Counted from the first letter of the stretch, positions 1 through 4,963 are shown. The stretch is 5,119 nt of DNA from Methanosarcinales archaeon (GCA_013415595.1 JAAEEW010000156.1:1-5119), one strand, 5' to 3'. Notes: generated by a model from the letters alone, not told the origin. Numbers and translations are program-made.

Positions 1-342
1 CAGAGCCGCCACGTCGGGGAGGATGTCTCCGTTGAGGACCAGGAAGTGCTTCTCGGCCAGTGGCTCTGCTGACTGCAGGGCGTGGCCGGTTCCCAGTTGC
101 TCTTCCTGTACCGCATACTCGATGCGCACCCCCAGGGCGGTGCCGTCTATGAAATGGCGGCGGACGTGCTCCTGGCCATAGCCCACCACGAAGACGAACC
201 GGAAGACGCCGGCATCCCGGGCCCGCAAGACTATCTCTTCAAGAAGCGGCACGCCGGCCACGGGGAGCATGACCTTGGGCCTCCCGGCAGTAAGAGGCCT
301 CATCCTGGAACCCTCGCCTGCGGCGAGGACGATTGCCTGCAT
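1..342 (-). CDS. Sugar-1-phosphate nucleotidyltransferase, GlmU-like N-terminal part (partial, 3' end off the left edge)
   Basis: The gene runs leftward from ATG at 342-340 and is still open at base 1, giving 114 residues of the N-terminal Rossmann-like nucleotidyltransferase fold. The signature is near-ideal: LAAGEGSRMRPLT at residues 6-18 (nucleotide-binding loop with R13), PK at 22-23, QLGTGHA at 82-88 (the uridine-binding motif of UDP-GlcNAc pyrophosphorylases) and NGD at 104-106 with the metal-binding Asp. The family joins a sugar-1-phosphate to UTP or dTTP, releasing pyrophosphate. Archaeal members of about 400 residues often add a left-handed beta-helix with acetyltransferase activity (bifunctional GlmU), but that part lies outside the window, so substrate and bifunctionality are open; a glucose-1-phosphate thymidylyl- or uridylyltransferase is the alternative. 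An AGGTG Shine-Dalgarno at 351-355, 8 nt before the ATG, supports this start. It is divergent from the winged-helix gene at 492. Family assignment is firm. Confidence 0.93.
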   Translation of the reverse strand, partial: MQAIVLAAGEGSRMRPLTAGRPKVMLPVAGVPLLEEIVLRARDAGVFRFVFVVGYGQEHVRRHFIDGTALGVRIEYAVQEEQLGTGHALQSAEPLAEKHFLVLNGDILPDVAAL

Positions 343-350
343 GTTGAAAA

Positions 351-355
351 CACCT
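351..355 (-). promoter_or_regulatory. Shine-Dalgarno site of the nucleotidyltransferase gene
   Basis: On the minus strand this reads AGGTG, complementary to the CACCU of the archaeal 16S 3' end, with an 8-nt spacer to the ATG at 342. It fixes the start of the partial gene and implies a leadered transcript. Confidence 0.75.
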
Positions 356-365
356 GGACTTTCTT

Positions 366-392
366 AGGGCCAGGAAGGGGGCTCTTGGCCCT
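366..392 (-). promoter_or_regulatory. Stem-loop in the leader of the nucleotidyltransferase gene
   Basis: AGGGCCA (366-372) and TGGCCCT (386-392) form a perfect 7-bp inverted repeat with a 13-nt loop. On the minus strand it lies about 10 nt upstream of the AGGTG ribosome-binding site, so it could be a leader hairpin or a protein-binding operator. The repeat is directly visible; any regulatory role is inference. Confidence 0.35.
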
Positions 393-419
393 GATCAGTT
401 GAGGGTGAAGGGGTCAAGC

Positions 420-429
420 CATAAAAAAG
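420..429 (-). promoter_or_regulatory. Possible TATA box of the nucleotidyltransferase gene
   Basis: The minus strand reads CTTTTTTATG here, the most A/T-rich patch upstream of the gene at 342. A start about 25 nt downstream (near 398) would give a leader of roughly 55 nt containing the 366-392 hairpin and the AGGTG site. Archaeal TATA boxes are loose, so this is only a candidate. Confidence 0.3.
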
Positions 430-467
430 CTTTGAAAGGAAGGACAAAGGATTGAGGGGGAGAAAGG

Positions 468-475
468 ATTATAGA
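468..475 (+). promoter_or_regulatory. Possible BRE/TATA promoter of the winged-helix gene, suggesting a leaderless transcript
   Basis: ATTATAGA follows a purine-rich stretch at 455-467 that resembles a BRE. The usual TATA-to-start distance of about 26 nt puts transcription initiation near 495-500, on top of the ATG codons at 492 and 498. No Shine-Dalgarno lies at a workable distance from either ATG (the nearest purine-rich G run, 455-461, is over 30 nt away). Together these suggest a leaderless mRNA, perhaps starting at the ATG at 498. This is inference from spacing. Confidence 0.4.
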
Positions 476-480
476 GTTAT

Positions 481-495
481 ACATAGTACCTATGT
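481..495. promoter_or_regulatory. Perfect 6-3-6 palindrome overlapping the start codon of the winged-helix gene
   Basis: ACATAG-TAC-CTATGT is a perfect inverted repeat with 6-bp arms and a 3-bp centre. It covers the first ATG (492-494) and the expected transcription start. A dimeric repressor bound here would block initiation, and the adjacent gene encodes a winged-helix-like protein, so autoregulation is an obvious hypothesis. The symmetry is seen; the operator role is inference. Confidence 0.4.
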
Positions 496-1046
496 GCATG
501 ATAGAGGAGTTTCGCCGGTACTGTGCGCTTCAGCGAGACCAAAAATCCCTGGCCACCCTGCTGATTTACCTGAAACGAAACGGGGGGTGGGTGCAGCTCA
601 ACCGCCTGTGGAAGGAGCTGGGCCCGGCGGCGGGAGGGCCCTTTTGGAACCAGACCACCCTCATCAACAAGCTGAAGAAGCTGGAGAAGATGGAGGTGAT
701 ATCGGTGGACCGGCGGGTCCTGCCATCCTCCCGGGCGGGCGACAAGAAAAAGACCAACACCTTCTGCAAGCTCGACCCCGCCTGCTCGCTATCCCCCCAC
801 ATCTTCTCCATGCTCCAGGTCAGGAAAGAGGAGGGGGACAGGTTCTCCTCCAACCTGGTGGACCGGCCCCTGGACCGGCTGCTGGCGAGTGCCGAGAAGG
901 CCGCCCAGGGAATAGATCCCCTGGTGGAGAGGGAGCTGGAGGTGGCCCTGGAGCTGCTGGGGGAGGTATTCAACGTGGATCGGGAGGAGGCCAGGACCAT
1001 GATCCAGGATAGGCTGTCCGGTCGGGGCCTGGTCTCCCCGGATTAG
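492..1046 (+). CDS. Uncharacterised winged-helix-like (putative DNA-binding) protein
   Basis: I do not recognise the family of this 184-residue cytoplasmic protein. It has no signal peptide or membrane segment. Residues 17-95 read like a winged helix: a first helix at 17-30, a second at 34-43, a strong recognition-helix candidate at 52-67 (WNQTTLINKLKKLEKM), then two strands flanking a basic wing with RAGDKKK at 81-87. The rest is helical and rich in Glu, Leu and Arg (about 123-178), as in a dimerisation or ligand-binding tail; a Cys pair at C92 and C98 could be redox- or metal-sensitive, but that is speculation. ATG codons at 492 and 498 are both possible; an in-frame stop at 453-455 rules out a long extension. 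The gene is divergent from the nucleotidyltransferase and ends 6 bp from the convergent oxidoreductase. A transcription regulator is the best guess, target unknown. Confidence 0.75.
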   Translation: MCMIEEFRRYCALQRDQKSLATLLIYLKRNGGWVQLNRLWKELGPAAGGPFWNQTTLINKLKKLEKMEVISVDRRVLPSSRAGDKKKTNTFCKLDPACSLSPHIFSMLQVRKEEGDRFSSNLVDRPLDRLLASAEKAAQGIDPLVERELEVALELLGEVFNVDREEARTMIQDRLSGRGLVSPD

Positions 1047-1052
1047 GCTCTT

Positions 1053-2786
1053 TCACCAGCCCCGGCGCTGCCGGTAAAGCCGCAGCATCTCCTCCACAGT
1101 CTCTGGATCCACCATTCCCAGGGTGGATACGGTCTCGTAGAACCGGCGGGGGACGCGCTGCCTGGCCAGGTCGAAGCCCTCCCGCACCTTAAAGCGGTAC
1201 TTCTCCTGGAATATCCGCCGGCCCAGGACATCCAGCTCTTCCCTGGTCTTGTTGATCCCCACCGAAGCCAGGGCGTCCACTATGTTCTCCTCGTTGTAGA
1301 CTCCCCGGGCGAACAGGCAGCCCACCAGGGAGTTGAAGACCCCCCGGCTGTCGTCCTCCTTGATGATCTGGTCCACCATGGCCGAAGGAGCAAGCTGCTT
1401 CTTGGCCGCCTTCTGATCGATGCTGTAGCCGGCGTTGTCCAGGTGGGAGTGGCGCACCCCCACCGTCTGGCCCACGATGGAGGCCGGGCCGGTATGGTAG
1501 CCGGCCACCTCATTTCCTCCCAGGGACATGGCGAAGTCCTGGCCGCCGTACTTCTGGGAGGGATAATCCACCCCCCTGGCCAGGGCGGAGTAGAAGTCGT
1601 TGGGCCTTTTGACGATGTTCTCCAGGGCCTTGATGTACCCCTTGACGTTGTTCCACTGCAGCGGCACCCCCAACGTCTCCTGGGGGGTGATCAGGTCCCG
1701 CTCGTAGGCCTCGGTGGCCCAGCCCAGGACCACCCCGGCGCTGATGGCGTCCAGTCCCCAGCGCTCGCAGGACTCGATCAGCTCCAGCAGGCCTTCAGGA
1801 GTCTTCACCCCCAAGTTGGATCCCAGGGAGTAGATCAGCTCGAAGTCGTAGGATACCTTCCTCACCTCGAACTCGTGGTGCTCGGTGAAGGCGGTCTTCA
1901 GCATGCCGATGTGGATGCAGCCGATGGGACAGTGGGCGCAGGAGACCCGGCGGATCAGGTAGTGGTCGGCCAGGGTCTCTCCGCTGATGTTCTCCGCCTC
2001 GGAGAAGCTGGTGCTCTGGAAGTTGCGGGTGGGCAGGCCCTTGAGCTGGTTGAGGACGTTGATGTTGATGGGCGTGCCGATGTCGTGGTACTTGTCCATG
2101 GCGTCGGTCTGCACCACCATGTTGTAGATGCGGTTGTAGACCTCCCGGTAGCGCCTGGACTCGGGGACGGCCACGTCCTCCGTCCCGGAGATGACCAGTG
2201 CCTTCAGGTTCTTGCTGCCGAAGGCCGCTCCCAGACCCAGGCGGCCGAAGTGGCGGTAGGTGTCCACCACCACCCCGGCGTAGGGTATCAGGTTCTCCCC
2301 GGCCGGACCGATGCGAATGATGCTCCTTCGCCCCACCCCCTTCTCCCGGTCCCGGAGGATGACCCCGGTGCGCATGGCGTTGATTCCCCACACCGAGGTG
2401 GCGTCCCTGATCTTCACCTCGTCGTCCCGGATGGAGATGTAGGACGGCCTCTGTGCCCGGCCCCGGATGACGATGGACTCGTGTCCGGCAAAGCGCATGG
2501 CCATGGCCAGCCGGCCGCCGGCATAGCTCTCCCCCAGCTCTCCGGTGAGGGGGGACTTGAACTGGGCCACCGTCTTGGTCATCACCGGATACATGGCTGA
2601 CAGAGGACCGATGCTGAAAATGATGGGGGCCTGGGGGGAGAGGGGATCCGCGCCCGGCGGACACTCCTCCAGCAGAAGCTGGGTGGCCACCCCGGTTCCG
2701 CCCAGCCATTCCTCGAACAGCCCGTCCCGCTGCTCAAACCAGCTCTCACCAGTGGTGAGATCGATGTAAAGTACTCGTCTCAGCAT
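1053..2786 (-). CDS. aor: Tungsten-type aldehyde:ferredoxin oxidoreductase (AOR family), catalytic subunit
   Basis: The 577-residue product is a full-length AOR-family enzyme, cytoplasmic, oxidising an aldehyde to an acid at a bis-pterin tungsten (or molybdenum) cofactor. Domain 1 occupies about 1-200, with GPAGEN at 160-165 and GRLGLGAAFGSKNLKAL at 181-197, both hallmark stretches. The [4Fe-4S] ligands are C283, C286 and C290 (CxxCxxxC) plus C490, at nearly the spacing of Pyrococcus furiosus AOR (288, 291, 295, 494). E316 and H448 (RHSHLD, 445-450) sit where the active-site Glu and His are expected. The first pterin motif is near-standard (ERWGLD, 341-346), but the second reads NSLVGC (485-490) rather than DxxGLC. 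The protein stops right after the C-terminal RGW motif, so the usual short tail is missing. A GGAGGT site 8 nt upstream fixes the start. It is translated from an operon with the ferredoxin subunit 18 nt upstream. The substrate cannot be read from sequence. Confidence 0.95.
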   Translation of the reverse strand: MLRRVLYIDLTTGESWFEQRDGLFEEWLGGTGVATQLLLEECPPGADPLSPQAPIIFSIGPLSAMYPVMTKTVAQFKSPLTGELGESYAGGRLAMAMRFAGHESIVIRGRAQRPSYISIRDDEVKIRDATSVWGINAMRTGVILRDREKGVGRRSIIRIGPAGENLIPYAGVVVDTYRHFGRLGLGAAFGSKNLKALVISGTEDVAVPESRRYREVYNRIYNMVVQTDAMDKYHDIGTPININVLNQLKGLPTRNFQSTSFSEAENISGETLADHYLIRRVSCAHCPIGCIHIGMLKTAFTEHHEFEVRKVSYDFELIYSLGSNLGVKTPEGLLELIESCERWGLDAISAGVVLGWATEAYERDLITPQETLGVPLQWNNVKGYIKALENIVKRPNDFYSALARGVDYPSQKYGGQDFAMSLGGNEVAGYHTGPASIVGQTVGVRHSHLDNAGYSIDQKAAKKQLAPSAMVDQIIKEDDSRGVFNSLVGCLFARGVYNEENIVDALASVGINKTREELDVLGRRIFQEKYRFKVREGFDLARQRVPRRFYETVSTLGMVDPETVEEMLRLYRQRRGW

Positions 2787-2794
2787 TGCCGTCT

Positions 2795-2800
2795 ACCTCC
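2795..2800 (-). promoter_or_regulatory. Strong Shine-Dalgarno site of the oxidoreductase gene
   Basis: The minus strand reads GGAGGT, a full 6-base match to the archaeal anti-Shine-Dalgarno, 8 nt before the ATG at 2786. It lies in the 18-nt gap after the ferredoxin stop, so the two genes share one mRNA but the oxidoreductase has its own initiation signal. Confidence 0.85.
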
Positions 2801-2804
2801 CCAC

Positions 2805-3332
2805 TCAGGACTCCACCGTCTCCAGCTCCAGGACGTCGTGGGGGCAGAAGGCCACGCAAGCCCCGCAGTGCTTGCACTTGACCGCTTTCTTGTCGCCGTC
2901 CAGATGGATGGCCCCCACCAGACAGGCGTCGGCACACTGGCCGCAGCCCACGCACAGGTCCCGGTTGAACTTCACCCTCTCCCCGGGCTCCTTGGTCAGG
3001 GCTCCGGTGGGGCAGACTCGAACGCAGGCCGGATCGTCGCAGCCGTGGCATACCACCACCACGAAGTCCCCCTCGATGCCCCCCTGGGTCTGGACCTGGA
3101 TGGCCGAGCGCTCCAGGGATGCCCGGCCGGTGTTGATCCTGCTGCAGGCGAACATGCACCCCAGACAGCCGATGCACCTCTCCGGATGGGCAACCTTCAA
3201 CCTGCGCCTCTTCCTGGGCTTCTTCGCCGGGGCCGCACTCTCTGGCCCCGCCCCGGCAGCTGGCTCTGGTCCGACCCCCTGCAAGCCAGCTCCACTTCCC
3301 AGGTCGGCATTATCTTCCATAGTTTCTGACAT
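2805..3332 (-). CDS. Four-cluster [4Fe-4S] ferredoxin-like subunit of the aldehyde oxidoreductase
   Basis: The product (175 residues from ATG 3332) carries sixteen Cys in four [4Fe-4S] sets: C53/56/59/63, C95/98/103/107, C127/130/133/137 and C153/156/159/163. This is the layout of electron-transfer subunits such as the small subunit of Pyrococcus WOR5, AorA of bacterial AORs and DmsB-type proteins. Lying directly before the AOR gene, it almost certainly takes electrons from the catalytic subunit and passes them to a soluble carrier. No signal peptide or Tat motif is present, so the complex is cytoplasmic. Unusual is the N-terminal extension of about 50 residues: an acidic, Gly/Ala/Pro-rich and probably disordered stretch (about 6-36), then a basic cluster KKPRKRRRLK at 37-46. 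The start is uncertain: TTG at 3350, ATG at 3332 and ATG at 3320 are in frame and none has a good Shine-Dalgarno. I chose 3332 because a TATA-like box at 3365-3372 would start transcription near 3341. Confidence 0.92.
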   Translation of the reverse strand: MSETMEDNADLGSGAGLQGVGPEPAAGAGPESAAPAKKPRKRRRLKVAHPERCIGCLGCMFACSRINTGRASLERSAIQVQTQGGIEGDFVVVVCHGCDDPACVRVCPTGALTKEPGERVKFNRDLCVGCGQCADACLVGAIHLDGDKKAVKCKHCGACVAFCPHDVLELETVES

Positions 3333-3340
3333 CAAACCAA

Positions 3341-3354
3341 CAGGCTTCAACCTG
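3341..3354. repeat. Small inverted repeat around the TTG start, with a near copy at 3471-3481
   Basis: CAGGCTTCAACCTG pairs CAGG with CCTG around a 6-nt loop. The 11-mer GCTTCAACCTG within it (3344-3354) recurs with one mismatch as GCTTCAGCCTG at 3471-3481 in the same orientation, 127 bp away. Paired sites in front of an operon can be regulator-binding sites, but chance is not excluded. Confidence 0.25.
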
Positions 3355-3364
3355 CCTCGCCAAA

Positions 3365-3375
3365 TTTATTCAACC
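3365..3375 (-). promoter_or_regulatory. Possible promoter of the ferredoxin-oxidoreductase operon
   Basis: The minus strand reads GGTTGAATAAA, continuing into TTT, the nearest A/T-rich TATA-like patch to the ferredoxin start. Transcription from about 3341 would give a very short leader to the ATG at 3332. The same 11 bases occur inverted at 3613-3623. A second weak TATA-like patch (GGTATAGG) lies about 25 bp further upstream. Low certainty. Confidence 0.35.
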
Positions 3376-3494
3376 GCCGTTCCCAAATCCTATACCAGCC
3401 AGAGGCAATCTGCCGAAAAAATCTATTTGAGCCTCATTACATTTGGTTTCTTCGGTTTTATCTACTCTATGCTTCAGCCTGCGATGGAGGGCGG

Positions 3495-3537
3495 GGCCGG
3501 ACCCGGCCGCCGGAGGAGGGCCCGGGCGTCCCGGGAC
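3495..3537. repeat. Cluster of GC-rich palindromes
   Basis: GGCCGG-AC-CCGGCC (3495-3508) is a perfect 6-bp-arm palindrome. It is followed by CCCGGG at 3521-3526 and 3530-3535, the latter inside a perfect 10-bp palindrome GTCCCGGGAC (3528-3537). The density of self-complementary sequence exceeds that of nearby coding regions and could fold strongly in RNA or serve as protein-binding sites. Function unknown. Confidence 0.4.
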
Positions 3538-3573
3538 GGCAGGGGCAAGAGGAAGGCTGAAGGAATGTGGGAC

Positions 3574-3594
3574 GGCCGCAAAAAAAAACCGGCC
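3574..3594 (-). terminator. T9 tract inside a short inverted repeat, possible terminator
   Basis: On the minus strand a run of nine T (3580-3588) sits between GGCCG and CGGCC arms (3590-3594 and 3574-3578). T-tracts on the non-template strand are the main intrinsic termination signal of archaeal RNA polymerase, and nine in a row is striking in this GC-rich sequence. It lies about 200 nt past the fbp stop, as a back-up to the signal at 3635-3671. Confidence 0.45.
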
Positions 3595-3612
3595 ATGGGG
3601 GGACTAGCGGGA

Positions 3613-3623
3613 GGTTGAATAAA
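3613..3623 (+). repeat. 11-bp sequence repeated in inverted orientation at 3365-3375
   Basis: GGTTGAATAAA here matches the minus strand at 3375-3365 exactly. The two copies point towards each other and bracket 237 bp containing the GC-rich palindromes and the A9 run. It may be a shared promoter element, a regulator site or a relic of a small element; no target duplication is obvious. Confidence 0.4.
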
Positions 3624-3634
3624 ACGAGACTCAT

Positions 3635-3671
3635 AAAAACGATAGAGCGATGCTCCCCTGGACCAGGGAGC
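3635..3671 (-). terminator. Hairpin plus T-tract, likely terminator of fbp
   Basis: Read leftward, GCTCCCTG and CAGGGGAGC (3671-3652) form an 8-bp stem with one bulged base and a 3-nt loop. A T5 tract follows at 3639-3635 and a T4 tract at 3624-3621. It lies about 115 nt after the fbp stop. The 12-nt distance from stem to T-tract is longer than in bacterial intrinsic terminators, but archaeal termination depends mainly on the T-tracts. Confidence 0.5.
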
Positions 3672-3784
3672 CGGCCCCGGAGGTCAGGCAGAGCCGGAGG
3701 GAGCCGCTCTGGACTGGAATTTCGGCCAGCTCCAGAGAAGCGCCCCTTCCGATCCTGCGGGCGATTGGGCGGTATCGACGCTCC

Positions 3785-4897
3785 CTAATCCGTATCCTCG
3801 AACCGGTCCTTGAGCTTGTTCATGACGTGGGGCAGGGTGGTGTACTCCATGTCCTCCATGGGCAGCCGGTGAGGCTCGAAGGGGCCGTGGGCCCTCATGT
3901 AATCGGTTATCTCCAGCACCCTCTTCCTGGTCAGGTCGAAGGCGATGTCCTTGAACAGGTCCACCGGGCCTATCAGCTTGCCGTCTGCAAGCTGGAATCC
4001 GGCGGCAATGGCCCGGGGCGGGCCGTCAAACCGGGTGGGGTGAGCGGTATCGAAGGAGCAGGGCATGAGTGGGCCGTTGTGAGACCCGCGCATCCATCCC
4101 GAGACCAGATGTCCGAGGGAGAAGGGCTCCAGAACCTCACCCAGGGCGGGCAGGCCGGACTGGGCGCGAACCAGGGCCACCGGGTCGTCCTTGCCCACGT
4201 AAGTGCCCGCCGTCTGGTACAGCTTCTCGGTGCTGATCACAGCCACCGGCTCTTCCACAGGCAGCTTTCCCGGCTTGGGATAGACCCTCTTTATGACGTA
4301 GCGGCTCTTGGCGCCGATGAGGGCCAGGATGTCGTACATCTCCTCCGGGCTGGACATGAGGACCTTCTTGTGCTCCATGATGTCCCAGACCTCGAAAATG
4401 AACCCGTGGTGCAGGCTGGGATCGATTACCAGGCCTGCGGTGTTGAAGGGATCGGCGAACATCTTGAAGATGGGCAGGTTGAAGGCTCCTGGCTCGGTCT
4501 TATCCATCATGAAGGCCACCAGCGGCTCTGCGATGCGCTCTGTAAACTCCATCTCGGCCACGCCAGGACCCATGCCCCTGATGTTACCGCAGAAGGCGTC
4601 GCACAGCAGATCCTGACCTGCTCCGTAGAGCTTCAGCTCCTTGGCCTTTTCCGTGGCCTTCTCGAAGGCCTCCCAGGCTAGCCCGTGGATCTCGGCCTCA
4701 TCCACGCCCCTGGTGTGGGTCATGATGAGCTCTATGTCATCTCCACAGGCCAGCACATTAAAGTCCACCAGCGTTCCCGAGGACTTGGCCGCTCCCAGAA
4801 CCTCTTCTGCCGTCGCCACCAGGGCAGGGTGTACCGTGGCATGGCCCGGCCATCCGCCGCAATCTGCTTTTATCAGGCTAACTGTGATTTTGGACAT
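3785..4897 (-). CDS. fbp: Bifunctional fructose-1,6-bisphosphate aldolase/phosphatase (archaeal type)
   Basis: The 370-residue product matches the archaeal FBP aldolase/phosphatase along its whole length. The enzyme condenses glyceraldehyde-3-phosphate with dihydroxyacetone phosphate, then removes the C1 phosphate to give fructose-6-phosphate, which makes gluconeogenesis unidirectional. Residues known from the Thermoproteus and Sulfolobus enzymes are all present: D12 and H19, D53-D54 in CGDD, Q95 in YGAGQD, D132 in MMDKTEPGAFN, Y233 and the Schiff-base K236 followed by D237-D238 (YVGKDDP), and Y352 near the C-terminus. It is a soluble, Mg-dependent protein. A GAAGGT site at 4904-4909, 6 nt upstream, supports the ATG at 4897, where the sequence begins MSKITVS like its homologues. 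An in-frame ATG at 4915 would add six residues and the open frame reaches 5002, but those extra residues look non-native. The nearest downstream gene is 434 bp away, so fbp is probably its own transcript. Confidence 0.97.
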   Translation of the reverse strand: MSKITVSLIKADCGGWPGHATVHPALVATAEEVLGAAKSSGTLVDFNVLACGDDIELIMTHTRGVDEAEIHGLAWEAFEKATEKAKELKLYGAGQDLLCDAFCGNIRGMGPGVAEMEFTERIAEPLVAFMMDKTEPGAFNLPIFKMFADPFNTAGLVIDPSLHHGFIFEVWDIMEHKKVLMSSPEEMYDILALIGAKSRYVIKRVYPKPGKLPVEEPVAVISTEKLYQTAGTYVGKDDPVALVRAQSGLPALGEVLEPFSLGHLVSGWMRGSHNGPLMPCSFDTAHPTRFDGPPRAIAAGFQLADGKLIGPVDLFKDIAFDLTRKRVLEITDYMRAHGPFEPHRLPMEDMEYTTLPHVMNKLKDRFEDTD

Positions 4898-4903
4898 TGT
4901 GAT

Positions 4904-4909
4904 ACCTTC
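4904..4909 (-). promoter_or_regulatory. Shine-Dalgarno site that decides the fbp start
   Basis: The minus strand reads GAAGGT, then 6 nt, then the ATG at 4897. The alternative ATG at 4915 has only AGG immediately adjacent to it, so the 4897 start is preferred. Confidence 0.65.
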
Positions 4910-4963
4910 AGTCATCCTGGCCAGGGCCCACCCTGACCTTCTTGCCCAGGAGTTGGCCCAACA

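Larger units (their letters stand above)
3351..3784. other. 434-bp intergenic region between fbp and the ferredoxin-oxidoreductase operon
   Basis: No convincing gene is present on either strand; the short open frames here lack ribosome-binding sites and read as low-complexity Pro/Arg-rich peptides. It is patchy in composition: A/T-rich at 3355-3475 (promoter side), very GC-rich and palindromic at about 3485-3545, then an A9 run at 3580-3588, A-tracts at 3621-3639 and a hairpin at 3652-3671. The simplest reading is terminator signals of fbp followed by the promoter region of the ferredoxin operon, both read leftward. Confidence 0.6.

Noticed and set aside
82..402. 106-codon open frame on the plus strand
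   Set aside because: It is the antisense shadow of the nucleotidyltransferase fragment, whose motifs on the minus strand are unmistakable.
452..1012. 186-codon plus-strand frame from a TTG and a 144-codon minus-strand frame (566-1000)
   Set aside because: Both overlap the winged-helix gene; their products are Pro/Gly/Arg- or Ser/Arg-rich low-complexity sequences without family features.
1443..2600. 385-codon plus-strand open frame opposite the oxidoreductase
   Set aside because: Long antisense frames are expected in GC-rich genes with G/C third positions; the product is Val/Gly/His-rich and resembles nothing, while the minus strand encodes a full AOR.
3481..3560. Possible tRNA or C/D-box RNA in the GC-rich palindromic stretch
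   Set aside because: No GTTCRA T-loop, no cloverleaf pairing, and no properly spaced C and D boxes were found.
3365..3623. Insertion sequence or MITE with terminal inverted repeats
   Set aside because: The only evidence is one 11-bp inverted match; no target-site duplication or transposase remnant is visible, so it is listed as a repeat rather than a mobile element.
3467..3634. Small minus-strand open frame (55 residues) in the fbp-ferredoxin gap
   Set aside because: It starts directly after a T-tract, has no Shine-Dalgarno and gives a Pro/Arg/Ser-rich peptide shaped by the GC palindromes; more likely non-coding.
3567..3788. 73-codon plus-strand open frame in the same gap
   Set aside because: Low-complexity Gly/Arg/Ser product, no ribosome-binding site, and it overlaps the terminator-like signals of fbp.
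3650..4681. 343-codon plus-strand open frame opposite fbp
   Set aside because: Shadow of fbp for the same reason; it lacks a ribosome-binding site and family features.
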